Source: Lentzea albidocapillata (GTDB lineage: Bacteria > Actinomycetota > Actinomycetes > Mycobacteriales > Pseudonocardiaceae). Taken from it: a stretch of DNA of 64,000 bases. The DNA is taken from NCBI RefSeq assembly GCF_000719115.1, contig NZ_JOEA01000016.1, positions 1-64,000 of the forward strand. The letters run 5' to 3'. The notes under the pieces are model-generated. The model ran no database searches, had not been told where the DNA came from, and saw nothing but the letters and a program-made list of their open reading frames with translations. This document shows, piece by piece, positions 54,841-62,159 of the stretch (positions are counted from its first letter, which is position 1; the number at the start of each line of letters is the position of its first letter). The position numbers and the translations under genes were made by a program.

Positions 54841-55133
54841 GTGGTGGCCTCGGTGGTCTGTTGTGGGCGAGCGATGAGGGCGGCGCGGACGGCCTTGATG
54901 CCTGCCTGGTGGTCGCCTGCGGGCCGAGCCGCGGGGATACCGAGGTCTGCGCGGCGTCGGTGTGGGGCGAGGTGTGGGCGGCAGGTGAGGCAGGGGCGGG
55001 GGTGGTCGGCGTTGCGGTCGAGCCACCCCTGATCGCAGGCGTGCGGAAGGCGGTGGACGGTCTGCTGTGGACGGTCGGCGGTCACCGCTTGGTTCTCGTT
55101 GTCGTCGGTCTCGCCGTAGCGGTCATGAGGCAT
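54837..55133 (-). CDS. Cys-cluster protein common on actinomycete elements
   Basis: 98 residues. ACDQGWLDRNADHPRPCLTCRPHLAPHRR carries C-x15-C-x2-C and nearby His residues, a likely zinc site, of the CDRGW...PCxxCRPH type that recurs on actinomycete phages and integrative elements. ATG at 55133 follows GGAGGTGA. Function unknown. Confidence 0.7.
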   Translation of the reverse strand: MPHDRYGETDDNENQAVTADRPQQTVHRLPHACDQGWLDRNADHPRPCLTCRPHLAPHRRRADLGIPAARPAGDHQAGIKAVRAALIARPQQTTEATT

Positions 55134-55956
55134 TGCTGGTCACCTCCTCGGTTCGGTATGCGCGGTAGATGGCTCGGTTGAGGGCTTCGCGGTGTCTTGG
55201 GCTGGTGGTGACGCCTTGGCCGAGTCCGAGGGCTTTCCGTGCGGCTCGTCGGGTGTTGCTGAAGCGCACGTCGTCCTGAGCCTTGAGGGCGTCGACGCGG
55301 TGCCGGATCTCGTCGGCGTTGAGTTCGGTCTCGTCTGCTGTGAGATCGATGGAGGGCAGTTCGTCGTTCGAGCTCGCGCGCGTGTGGTGGGTTGTGGTGC
55401 CAACTGCTGGGTTGGTCCGCGTTGTGGGGTGGTCAAGCTGGGTTGGTGGGGGCTCACTGGCGACCCCTGATGCCGGTCGTGTGTGAGCCCTGATCGGCGG
55501 TTCAGGGGCTGCTGCTGACTCCTGATCGGTTTCAGGGTTCACAGGTGAGCCCTGATCCTTCGGGCGTCTACGAGCAGCCTCGGCGGCTTGTCGCTGCTCG
55601 TTGATCTCCTGTGTGGCGTTGTTGATCTCGCTCGGTGTGAGCCACTTCAGGCGGTCGAAGATGTCGTCCGCGAGGATCAGCCGGTACTCGTCAGCCTCGT
55701 GCTTGCGCCGATTCCCGCGCTTGGCGAGTTGGAGGAGGCCAGCGCGCAGGAGTTCCTGCCGTGCACGGCGAACGGTGGCGTACGACAGATCGGTGAGCAC
55801 GCAGAGCCGCGCGATGGTCGGCCGCACGCGGGTGCCGTCGGGATCGGCGAAGGTCCGCATCGTGAAGGCCACCAGCTTCGTGGACGAGCTGAAGCGGGCG
55901 GCGAGCACGATCCGTTCCCAGGAGAACAGGAAGCCGGCCTTCTCGTCCTCGTTCAC
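55123..55956 (-). CDS. Winged-helix DNA-binding protein, replication-like
   Basis: 277 residues. N-terminal wHTH (about 20-95: TRVRPTIARLCVLTDLSYATVRRARQELLRAGLLQ, NRRKHEADEYRLIL), a disordered Pro/Thr-rich middle, and a C-terminal helical part (RRAARKALGLGQGV). The style resembles phage and element replication-initiator or DnaD-like proteins, but no motif proves it. GTG at 55956. It overlaps the next gene by 11 nt. Confidence 0.65.
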   Translation of the reverse strand: MNEDEKAGFLFSWERIVLAARFSSSTKLVAFTMRTFADPDGTRVRPTIARLCVLTDLSYATVRRARQELLRAGLLQLAKRGNRRKHEADEYRLILADDIFDRLKWLTPSEINNATQEINEQRQAAEAARRRPKDQGSPVNPETDQESAAAPEPPIRAHTRPASGVASEPPPTQLDHPTTRTNPAVGTTTHHTRASSNDELPSIDLTADETELNADEIRHRVDALKAQDDVRFSNTRRAARKALGLGQGVTTSPRHREALNRAIYRAYRTEEVTSNAS

Positions 55957-56186
55957 GCGGCCCACCTCCGCCCGTACCGCCGCTCGGCGACGAGCACGGC
56001 GAAGTACCGGCTGGGGTACTCGTCGGGCCCGTGCGAGGGGCACACGCCGATCCAGCAGCAGCCGCGGACCGCGCACCGTTGCCGCGCGCGAGGAGCTACT
56101 CTCGGGGCGTCGGTGTGTGCCGTATTTCGAGCGTTGGGGCGGTCGGGCTGCCGGGCCTGGCCGCTCCGCTCGTTGAACCGGGTCAT
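55953..56186 (-). CDS. Cys-rich small protein
   Basis: 77 residues. C-terminal RCAVRGCCWIGVCPSHGPDEYPSRYFAVLVAERRYGRRWAA holds five Cys and a His, suggesting a small zinc ribbon. The N-terminal half is basic. ATG at 56186 has GAGGGAG very close upstream. Overlaps the wHTH gene start (GTGA). Function unknown. Confidence 0.6.
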   Translation of the reverse strand: MTRFNERSGQARQPDRPNARNTAHTDAPRVAPRARQRCAVRGCCWIGVCPSHGPDEYPSRYFAVLVAERRYGRRWAA

Positions 56187-56200
56187 CTCCCTCTTTCTGA

Positions 56201-56224
56201 GCCCCCGCGTGAACTCGCGGGGGC
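56201..56224 (-). terminator. Terminator hairpin
   Basis: GCCCCCGCG-tgaact-CGCGGGGGC (9-bp stem), downstream of the minus-strand gene that ends at 56284. Confidence 0.65.
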
Positions 56225-56283
56225 CTCGGCGTCAGCGCGGCTGGGAGTGGCCACGTGGCGATTTACGTTGTGCAGCAGGGATG

Positions 56284-56616
56284 TCAGGGCGTTTCCGGGT
56301 CCGCCAGATGGCCGACCTTCCGCGCGAGGTCCTCGACGTCCGCCTCGCGGCCGGCCTCGACCGTGAGGCCGAGCAGCTCGTCGAGGGCGGCGTCGGTCAT
56401 GTCGCACAGCCGCTCGACGGTTTCGACGAGCTGTTCCACCTGAGCGCTCTTCTCCGGGTTGGCCTTGGTCCACCGGCGGCACTGCACGTCACGGCCGCGC
56501 TCAAGCAACCAGGCGAGCGTCCGGTCGAGCAGCTTCGGCGGCGCGTCGGGGAGTTCGGCGAACTTCAGCGGGCTGTCCTCACGGTCGGTACGGTGAGCGG
56601 CGGCGGATTCGGACAT
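56284..56616 (-). CDS. Hypothetical helical protein
   Basis: 110 residues: DSPLKFAELPDAPPKLLDRTLAWLLERGRDVQCRRW, SAQVEQLVETVERLCDMTDAALDELLGLTVEAGREADVEDLARKVGHLADPE. All helical and charged. ATG at 56616 follows GGAGAG and lies just after a hairpin, so it has its own promoter. Function unknown. Confidence 0.62.
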   Translation of the reverse strand: MSESAAAHRTDREDSPLKFAELPDAPPKLLDRTLAWLLERGRDVQCRRWTKANPEKSAQVEQLVETVERLCDMTDAALDELLGLTVEAGREADVEDLARKVGHLADPETP

Positions 56617-56647
56617 GGGGCTCTCCGGTTTCGTGTGCAATTCGCTG

Positions 56648-56677
56648 GGAGTCGCCCGGTGGCTGCCGGGCGACTCC
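56648..56677 (-). terminator. Terminator hairpin
   Basis: GGAGTCGCCCGG and CCGGGCGACTCC (12-bp stem, 6-nt loop), downstream of the HTH gene that ends at 56705. Confidence 0.7.
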
Positions 56678-56704
56678 GCCTTGTCGTTGATGTGCGGGAC
56701 GCGG

Positions 56705-57007
56705 TCAGGCGGGTTGGGCATCGCTACCTGCCCTGCCTCGTCGGGGGCGCCGCGGGCGCAGCTGGGTGACCGAGGGATCCATTGCGGCCCGCTGTGAGCG
56801 CCTGGCGGTGCTGGTCGGCTGGTGCTCTGGGCGCTGCTCGTGCGACGCGACGATCTCGTCCAGGTGGGCGCTAGTGAAGCGATAGGCGCCACCGACCTTC
56901 ACGAACGGCACGCGACGCTGACGGGCCTGCTCCTTCACCCACCACTCCGAGACGCCGAGCGCTTCGGCGATCTCCTCGGCGGTGTGCAGACGGGGGAGCG
57001 CGGACAT
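56705..57007 (-). CDS. Excisionase-like HTH protein 2
   Basis: 100 residues. HTH_17/MerR-like domain: RLHTAEEIAEALGVSEWWVKEQARQRRVPFVKVGGAYRFTSAHLDEIVA, then a basic tail (RRPRRGRAG). ATG at 57007 shares one base with the preceding stop. One of two adjacent HTH_17 genes; either could be the excisionase. Confidence 0.75.
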   Translation of the reverse strand: MSALPRLHTAEEIAEALGVSEWWVKEQARQRRVPFVKVGGAYRFTSAHLDEIVASHEQRPEHQPTSTARRSQRAAMDPSVTQLRPRRPRRGRAGSDAQPA

Positions 57008-57246
57008 CAGGCAGCGCTCCCGCCAACGGGCACAGAAGCCTGCTCGTCGATGTAGCGCTCGATGTCCTCCCAGCGCCAACGCAGGTGCTTGCCGACCTTG
57101 GTCGCGAGCGCGCCGACGCCGACGTTGCGGTGCCGCTGGTCGCGCAATGTGGCCTTGCTGACCTGGAGGTAGGCGGCCACTTCGTCGATGGTTCCCAGCG
57201 GTCTGCGTTCGGTCGTAACGACCGAGTCATTGTCACTTGGACTCAT
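57007..57246 (-). CDS. xis: Excisionase-like HTH protein 1
   Basis: 79 residues: GTIDEVAAYLQVSKATLRDQRHRNVGVGALATKVGKHLRWRWEDIERYIDEQ, a typical Xis/HTH_17 DNA-binding protein. ATG at 57246. First gene of the minus-strand early operon and divergent from the Cro/CI-like repressor and integrase. The most likely excisionase given position. Confidence 0.75.
   Translation of the reverse strand: MSPSDNDSVVTTERRPLGTIDEVAAYLQVSKATLRDQRHRNVGVGALATKVGKHLRWRWEDIERYIDEQASVPVGGSAA
57210..57224. promoter_or_regulatory. Palindrome CGGTCGTAACGACCG
   Basis: 15 bp with 7-bp arms around one central base, at the start of xis. A half-like match (ACGACCGGTAC) lies at 57289-57300 before the repressor gene. Probably operators of the Cro/CI-like repressor in this divergent control region. 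Confidence 0.5.
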
Positions 57247-57308
57247 GTTCGGTAGCTCATCATTGCTAACGGTTGCTGTCAAGTCGCTACGACCGGTACC
57301 TTGTCGAT

Positions 57309-57812
57309 ATGACCGAGGAATCACGGAAAGTGCTGAGTGATGTGGTTGCCGAGCGGGTCAAGGAGGTGCGCGCGCGTCGGAGCTGGTCCGCCCAACAACT
57401 TGCCGATCGGTGCGCTGAGCTCGGCGCCACCCAGATGACGCCGAGCGTGATCGCCAACATCGAGGCCGGACGGCGTGGCAAGGACGGCCGGCGGCGGCGC
57501 GAGATCACGGTCGACGAGCTTTTCGTGCTTGCTGAAGCGCTCGGCACTTCGCCGACTGATCTCCTCGTGATGCCGTCCGTCGACGCAACGCACCCGGTGA
57601 CACCGAATCGCCAGGCCCCAATGCAGCTGGTGCGCGCATGGCTGGACATGCACATGGTGCCGCTCGACGAGGTGATCGAGTACTGGGAACGAATGCAGGG
57701 CTCTGACGAGCTCGCCGAGGACCTCCGGCGCCGCTGGTACGCCGAGCAGGACGCTTACCAGCGGCGCGTGGACGGCGTCCGGCTGCTGCGTGAGTCGAGA
57801 GCAGAGGGGTAG
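57309..57812 (+). CDS. Cro/CI-type XRE repressor
   Basis: 167 residues. HTH in ERVKEVRARRSWSAQQLADRC...MTPSVIANIEAGRRGKDG (about 12-55), followed by TVDELFVLAEALGTSPTDLLV, and a helical C-terminal part for dimerisation. TACCTT lies 6 nt before the ATG, so a leaderless mRNA is likely. The integrase starts 6 nt after its stop, so it probably controls integrase and xis, as a lysogeny-type switch. Confidence 0.85.
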   Translation: MTEESRKVLSDVVAERVKEVRARRSWSAQQLADRCAELGATQMTPSVIANIEAGRRGKDGRRRREITVDELFVLAEALGTSPTDLLVMPSVDATHPVTPNRQAPMQLVRAWLDMHMVPLDEVIEYWERMQGSDELAEDLRRRWYAEQDAYQRRVDGVRLLRESRAEG

Positions 57813-57818
57813 GCCCTC

Positions 57819-59387
57819 ATGGGTTACGCGGAGAAGCGCACTGGCAAGGACGGGGTCTACTACCGCGCCCGATACAAGATCGCGACCGGCAAGTACGGCA
57901 CGGTCCAGGACGCGACCGGCGCGACGATCAAGTACCGCACGAAGCGTGACGCCGAGCAGGCCGCGGACGACGAGGAAGCCAAGGTCCGCGGAGGCACCTG
58001 GCGGGACCCGGCCACGGGGAAGGTCCCGTTCGAGGACTACGCGTCACGCTGGTACGCGGCACAGGACCTCGCTCTGTCGACAATGGAGACCTACAAGTCG
58101 AACCTTGAGGTGCACCTGATCCCGTTCTTCGGGGAGATGGAGATCGGCGCGATCTCCGCGTTCGACATCGCCGAGTGGGAGAAGGAAGAGCGCGCCGCCG
58201 GGTGGGCGCCGAGCAGCGTCAAGGGCTGGCGCAGCAACCTGCACCTGATCCTTGCGGACGCGGTTGACGACGGCCTGCGCGACACGAACCCAGCGACCCG
58301 GCGCCGCGGACGAGGGAAGCGCGCCGGCCGAGCCAAGGAGCGAGGCCCAGAGAAGGTCATCACCGATCCGCTGGGCACGCTGCTCATCGCCGAGCGGGCA
58401 GCGCTGCTGTCGGGCCGTGACGACGAGTTCGTGGCCATCGTGACGAAGTACTACACCGGGATGCGCTGGGGTGAGATCGTCGGCTTGGAGACCGAGTACC
58501 GGCGCCTTCGGTCGATCCGGGTTGAGTGGCAGCTGTACGAGCTCGACAGCAGCGAGCTTCATCGTTGCCCACCGAAGGACGACTCGTACCGCGACATCGA
58601 CACGCCGGCCTTTCTGTCGCGGCTGCTCTCCGACCACATCGCGCGTACGGGGCCGACGCCGTGCACCTGCCACGGTCGGACGTACGTGTTCAAGGGGCTG
58701 GGCGCTGCGAACGGTGCCGCGCGTCGACCTGGCGCGAAGCTCGTCGACGTCGCTCGACGAGCGGGCGTGTCGACGGGCACGGTCTCGAACGTGCTCAACC
58801 ACCCGGACCGCGTCGCCGAGGAGACACTCCGGCAGGTCAGGAGCGCGATCGCCGAGCTCGGCTTCGTCCGTGGTGCAGCGGCAGGGGAGACGGCTCCGCA
58901 CTGGCGCCGCAACGGCTTCGCGACGTGGCTGTTCCAGCCGGCGGCGACCGGCTGGTACCCGAAGAAGGCGCCGCACGATGCACATCCGGTCCCGGTGCTC
59001 GCCGAGCCGTGGCCTGGCGTACCGGCGCGCGGACGCAACGCCAGTGGGCGCGCTGACTCCTGCTGGATGCCGATCGCGAAAGGTCTGACACCGCATGGGA
59101 TGCGGCACTCGCACAAGACGCTGATGCGTGGGCTCGGGACGCCACCGCCGTTGATGGACGACCGGCTGGGGCATCTCGACGGCTCAGTCCAGGCGCGCTA
59201 CGACCACGTCACGCGAGAGATGCGGGACCGGTTGCTCGACGGCCTGACGGCCGCGTGGGAGGCCTCGCTGGACGCGCGGCTGGCGCTGTGCCCGCGGTCG
59301 CCTGTCGCCGTGCTGGACGAGCTGCTGCGCGCCCGTGCCCGCAAGGTCAGCGAACCTCACCGGGGTGTCCTGGGGATCGCGCGCTGA
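57819..59387 (+). CDS. int: Tyrosine integrase with LacI-type HTH inserted in the catalytic domain
   Basis: 522 residues. N-terminal arm-binding domain (KRTGKDGVYYRARYK), core-binding domain (FEDYASRWYAAQDLALSTMETYKSNLEVHLIPFFG), then catalytic residues R216 (TGMRWGE), H426-x-x-R429-H430 (HGMRH), H452 (LGHLDG) and Y461 (ARYDHV). Between R216 and H426 a LacI-type HTH is inserted (about 306-352: KLVDVARRAGVSTGTVSNVLNHPDRVAEETLRQVRSAI). The protein ends beyond the nucleophile with a helical tail. ATG at 57819 follows GAGGGGTAGG. It lies 128 bp from attR, as expected for the element's integrase. Confidence 0.93.
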   Translation: MGYAEKRTGKDGVYYRARYKIATGKYGTVQDATGATIKYRTKRDAEQAADDEEAKVRGGTWRDPATGKVPFEDYASRWYAAQDLALSTMETYKSNLEVHLIPFFGEMEIGAISAFDIAEWEKEERAAGWAPSSVKGWRSNLHLILADAVDDGLRDTNPATRRRGRGKRAGRAKERGPEKVITDPLGTLLIAERAALLSGRDDEFVAIVTKYYTGMRWGEIVGLETEYRRLRSIRVEWQLYELDSSELHRCPPKDDSYRDIDTPAFLSRLLSDHIARTGPTPCTCHGRTYVFKGLGAANGAARRPGAKLVDVARRAGVSTGTVSNVLNHPDRVAEETLRQVRSAIAELGFVRGAAAGETAPHWRRNGFATWLFQPAATGWYPKKAPHDAHPVPVLAEPWPGVPARGRNASGRADSCWMPIAKGLTPHGMRHSHKTLMRGLGTPPPLMDDRLGHLDGSVQARYDHVTREMRDRLLDGLTAAWEASLDARLALCPRSPVAVLDELLRARARKVSEPHRGVLGIAR

Positions 59388-59430
59388 TCGGGGAGAAAAC
59401 TGGGAGATGATCAAGGAAAACGGACTCGGT

Positions 59431-59460
59431 CAGACCAACGCAGCCCAATGCAGTCCAACG
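59431..59460. repeat. Three tandem 10-bp repeats near attR
   Basis: CAGACCAACG, CAGCCCAATG, CAGTCCAACG, head to tail, one turn of helix each (consensus CAGNCCAAYG), 55 bp before attR. They fit arm-type integrase sites or excisionase sites. Confidence 0.65.
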
Positions 59461-59514
59461 GCTAGACCAGGCGTTATCGCTCTTCAGGCTGGTGGAGAAC
59501 CTCGCCGGACCATA

Positions 59515-59562
59515 TTTGGGAGCGGGGGGTCGCAGGTTCAAATCCTGTCGCCCCGACGGTTG
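59515..59562 (+). repeat. attR: attR: 48-bp direct repeat, right copy
   Basis: Exact copy of 44520-44567, the tRNA-Pro 3' half. It is not part of a complete tRNA, so it marks the right end of the element. Confidence 0.95.
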
Positions 59563-59563
59563 A

Positions 59564-59600
59564 CGAAAGCCCTCGACGAGCACCTCGTCGAGGGCTTTCG
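59564..59600. terminator. Original tRNA-Pro terminator, now at attR
   Basis: 17-bp stem CGAAAGCCCTCGACGAG with its complement, loop cac. Before integration it would have followed tRNA-Pro; it also ends the minus-strand alpha/beta hydrolase. Confidence 0.85.
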
Positions 59601-59602
59601 GC

Positions 59603-60361
59603 TTACCTCAGGTAGCGGCTCACCCAGGCCGCGAGCACCTCCGCCACGTACGCGGCGTCCGCGCGGCCGGTCAGCAGGTGGTCGGCGCCGTCGAGCGAGA
59701 CGAACGACTTGGGGTGGCGCGCCGAGTCGAAGACGAGCCTGGCGTTGTCGATGCCCACCATGTCGTCCTGCGGGGAGTGCATGACGAGCAGCGCGCGGTC
59801 CAGGCCGGAGATGCACGCGGTCTGGTTCTGCTGGTTGATGTCGAGCAGGAAGCCGTTGCTGATCCGGAACGGGCGGCCGGCCAGTTGCACCTCGGCCACG
59901 CCCTGAGCCTCGATCTGCTCCTTGGACGAGCCGAGCAGGTGTTCGACGTGTGAGGTGTCGAAGGGCGCGCCGATCGTCACGACGGCCTTCACCTCCGGGA
60001 TCTGGTGCGCGGCGGCCAGGACGGCGGCGCCTCCCAGTGAGTGTCCGATGAGGACGCTCGGAGCTCCGATGGTGTCGCGCAGGTGGCCTGCGGCGCAGAC
60101 CAGGTCGTCGACGTTGGACGTGAACGTGGTGTTGGCGAAGTCGCCGTCGGACTGGCCGAGGCCGGTGAAGTCGAACCGCAGCACCGCCACCCCGCGCTCG
60201 GCCAGGCGGCGGGAGATCCGGCCGGCCGCCACCGAGTCCTTGCCGCAGGTGAAGCAGTGCGCGAACACGGCGGTGGCCACGACGTCTCCCGCGGGCAGTT
60301 CGAGGCGACCCGCCAGTGCCTGGCCGTCGATGCCCGCGAAGACCGCTTTCCGGTTGTCCAT
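59603..60361 (-). CDS. Alpha/beta hydrolase
   Basis: 252 residues. Nucleophile Ser in GHSLGG, likely acid in HSPQDD and His in DGADHLLT. The start VFAHCFTCGKDS, FDFTGLGQSDGDF fits the small serine hydrolases related to the hydrolase part of OsmC fusions. Substrate unknown. ATG at 60361 follows GAGGT. It shares a 19-bp gap with the divergent unknown gene at 60381. Confidence 0.88.
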   Translation of the reverse strand: MDNRKAVFAGIDGQALAGRLELPAGDVVATAVFAHCFTCGKDSVAAGRISRRLAERGVAVLRFDFTGLGQSDGDFANTTFTSNVDDLVCAAGHLRDTIGAPSVLIGHSLGGAAVLAAAHQIPEVKAVVTIGAPFDTSHVEHLLGSSKEQIEAQGVAEVQLAGRPFRISNGFLLDINQQNQTACISGLDRALLVMHSPQDDMVGIDNARLVFDSARHPKSFVSLDGADHLLTGRADAAYVAEVLAAWVSRYLR

Positions 60362-60380
60362 GACCTCTATGGTGCGTCAC

Positions 60381-62150
60381 GTGCGCTACCAGTACCTCGA
60401 TGCCCGGCTACGGCAGGCTTTCGACGACGCCGGGCTCGATCGCGGGCAGCGGGCGTTACTGCAGGGTGTGCTGCGTGCGCTCGACCCCGACGCGCACCTC
60501 GGTGAGCACGTCGCGGGGCTCAACAGCGCGTACCTCGCCGTCACTCGGGCTCAGACCGCGTTGGAGAGTCACGCGACCGAGGACCAGCCTCGGTGGAACC
60601 TGTTGCGGCGCATCATCGCCACCTCGCTCGCGTGCATGGACGCCGCCAAACCCGCCTACGCCCACGGCGGCGGACTGGAGCTCGCCAAGGCCCGCAGGAT
60701 CCTGGTGAAGGTCGACGCGGCCATCGTCGCGGACGGTCAGAGGTTCGATCCTCAGGTGGCGGCCGACGCCGCGGCCAGGCTCGACCCCGGGAAGCTGCGC
60801 GGTGCGGTGCAGAAGTGGATCACTCCACTGTGGAACGGAATCGAGCTTCCGTTGCGCGCCAGGATGATCGCCGAGGTCGCGGTGGTCGTCGCGGTGCACG
60901 GCAGGGACGGCAGGCAGCTCAGGACGGACCTGCTGCGGTGGCTCAAGAAGCGCGGCGATCTCGCCGACGTGCTGTGGCCCCGCAAGCAGAAGCACGTCGT
61001 CGCGTTCGTGGTGAGGGGTGCGCGCGTGCTCAGGCACCTGGACGAGCTGTTGCCCCAGGCGCGGCAGGAACCGTTGCACCGCAACAGGTTACCGAAGGAC
61101 GACTTCCTGAAGGAGGCCGTCAACGGGTCGTCGGTGCTGGTGCGGGTGCCGGTCGAGGCGGCGGACGTGCACACGGCCGCGCTGAGGGGCCGCCGGATCC
61201 TCAGTGAGGTGCTCGACCAGTACGCGGCGGGGGAGCGGCTCACCGAACTGAACATCGCGCCGGTCTGGCAGGTCAGCGAACCGGGCGGACGGGTCACGCG
61301 CGGCACCGAGCACCAGCGCACGGTCGGCAACGCCTACCCGCTCACCGCGTACTGGCCGGCGGAGCTGCGCAGCGCGATGCGGGTGGCGAACCTGGCGCGG
61401 CAGGTCGACGCGCCGATGGCCAGCGCCGGGCTCGCGTGGAGTGCGCTGGAGGCGACCGGGCTCGACCCGGGCAAGATCGCGTGGCTGGCCAAGGCGTGTG
61501 CGCTGCAGATGCTGCGGCAGCACCTCGTCAGCCTGCACGTCGTGGTCACCAACCACGACACGGACCTGCGTAAACCGCTCGACGCGCACGTGCCGACCAC
61601 CGGCGTGAAACACCACCTGAAGTCGGTGGACGCCTGGCTGGAGGTGCTCATCCAGCACAACCGCCCGGACGCGCGGCTCGAAGCCGCCCAGAAGGCCATC
61701 ACCGCGCTCGCCGAGAGCGAGGGTGGTCTCGTGCAGGACCTCACGGAACTCTGGCGCGCCAGGCTCGCCGACTCGAAGGTCCTGGCGGGCTGGCTGCGCG
61801 AACAGGAGGACACCGCCGCCGCGCTGCTGGAGTGGCTCTATGTCACCAGGAACCTGGCGTTCCACGCGGGACGGTTCGCCTCGCCCGCCGACACGCTGAC
61901 CGCGCACGCCGGCCAGGCCGTCGCCGATCTCACACTCGAGTTCCTCGGGAACTGGCGGACCGTCGAAAGACGCGCCCAGAAGGAACGAGGCAGCCGGCAG
62001 GAGACCTCCGCCGTGGAGATCTACCGCCGGCTCGCGCAACGACAGGACCAGCTGGTGGCCCGGCTCAAGCGCGCCGGGTCCGTGCGCAGGCTCAGCGTCG
62101 AGGACATCTCCGGGCCTGACGAGAAGTGGTGGTCGCGCGGCCGGAACTGA
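60381..62150 (+). CDS. Large conserved-looking protein of unknown function
   Basis: 589 residues, not recognised. All soluble, helix-rich, with a possible HEPN-like or abortive-infection-like C-terminal half (VDAWLEVLIQHNRPDARLEAAQKAITALAESEGGL, LLEWLYVTRNLAFHAGRFASPADTLTAHA: the R-N-L-A-F-H motif resembles the R-x4-6-H of HEPN RNases). GTG at 60381 with TATGGT 7 nt upstream fits a leaderless start. Lies next to attR. HEPN membership is a guess from one motif and would suggest RNA cleavage or defence. Confidence 0.6.
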   Translation: MRYQYLDARLRQAFDDAGLDRGQRALLQGVLRALDPDAHLGEHVAGLNSAYLAVTRAQTALESHATEDQPRWNLLRRIIATSLACMDAAKPAYAHGGGLELAKARRILVKVDAAIVADGQRFDPQVAADAAARLDPGKLRGAVQKWITPLWNGIELPLRARMIAEVAVVVAVHGRDGRQLRTDLLRWLKKRGDLADVLWPRKQKHVVAFVVRGARVLRHLDELLPQARQEPLHRNRLPKDDFLKEAVNGSSVLVRVPVEAADVHTAALRGRRILSEVLDQYAAGERLTELNIAPVWQVSEPGGRVTRGTEHQRTVGNAYPLTAYWPAELRSAMRVANLARQVDAPMASAGLAWSALEATGLDPGKIAWLAKACALQMLRQHLVSLHVVVTNHDTDLRKPLDAHVPTTGVKHHLKSVDAWLEVLIQHNRPDARLEAAQKAITALAESEGGLVQDLTELWRARLADSKVLAGWLREQEDTAAALLEWLYVTRNLAFHAGRFASPADTLTAHAGQAVADLTLEFLGNWRTVERRAQKERGSRQETSAVEIYRRLAQRQDQLVARLKRAGSVRRLSVEDISGPDEKWWSRGRN

Positions 62151-62159
62151 GGCCGTTGG

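Larger units (their letters stand above)
44520..59562. mobile_element. 15-kb integrative element in tRNA-Pro, class unclear
   Basis: Bounded by 48-bp direct repeats of the tRNA-Pro 3' half; unit length 14,995 bp. Holds an integrase beside attR, a Cro/CI-like repressor, two HTH_17 candidate excisionases, a wHTH protein that may start replication, XRE/DUF6879 regulators, DUF2637 membrane protein, a ribbon-helix-helix gene with three operators, and a phage-tail-like run. No terminase, portal, capsid, tape-measure, FtsK/TraB, RepSA or relaxase gene was recognised. It could be a phage-satellite-like island or a shrunken prophage/AICE. Integration kept the tRNA whole. Many genes overlap as ATGA/GTGA, typical of compact elements. 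Confidence 0.93.

Noticed and set aside
44520..59562. Classical AICE or complete prophage
   Set aside because: No FtsK/TraB translocase, RepSA or prim-pol, and no terminase, portal, capsid or tape measure was seen.
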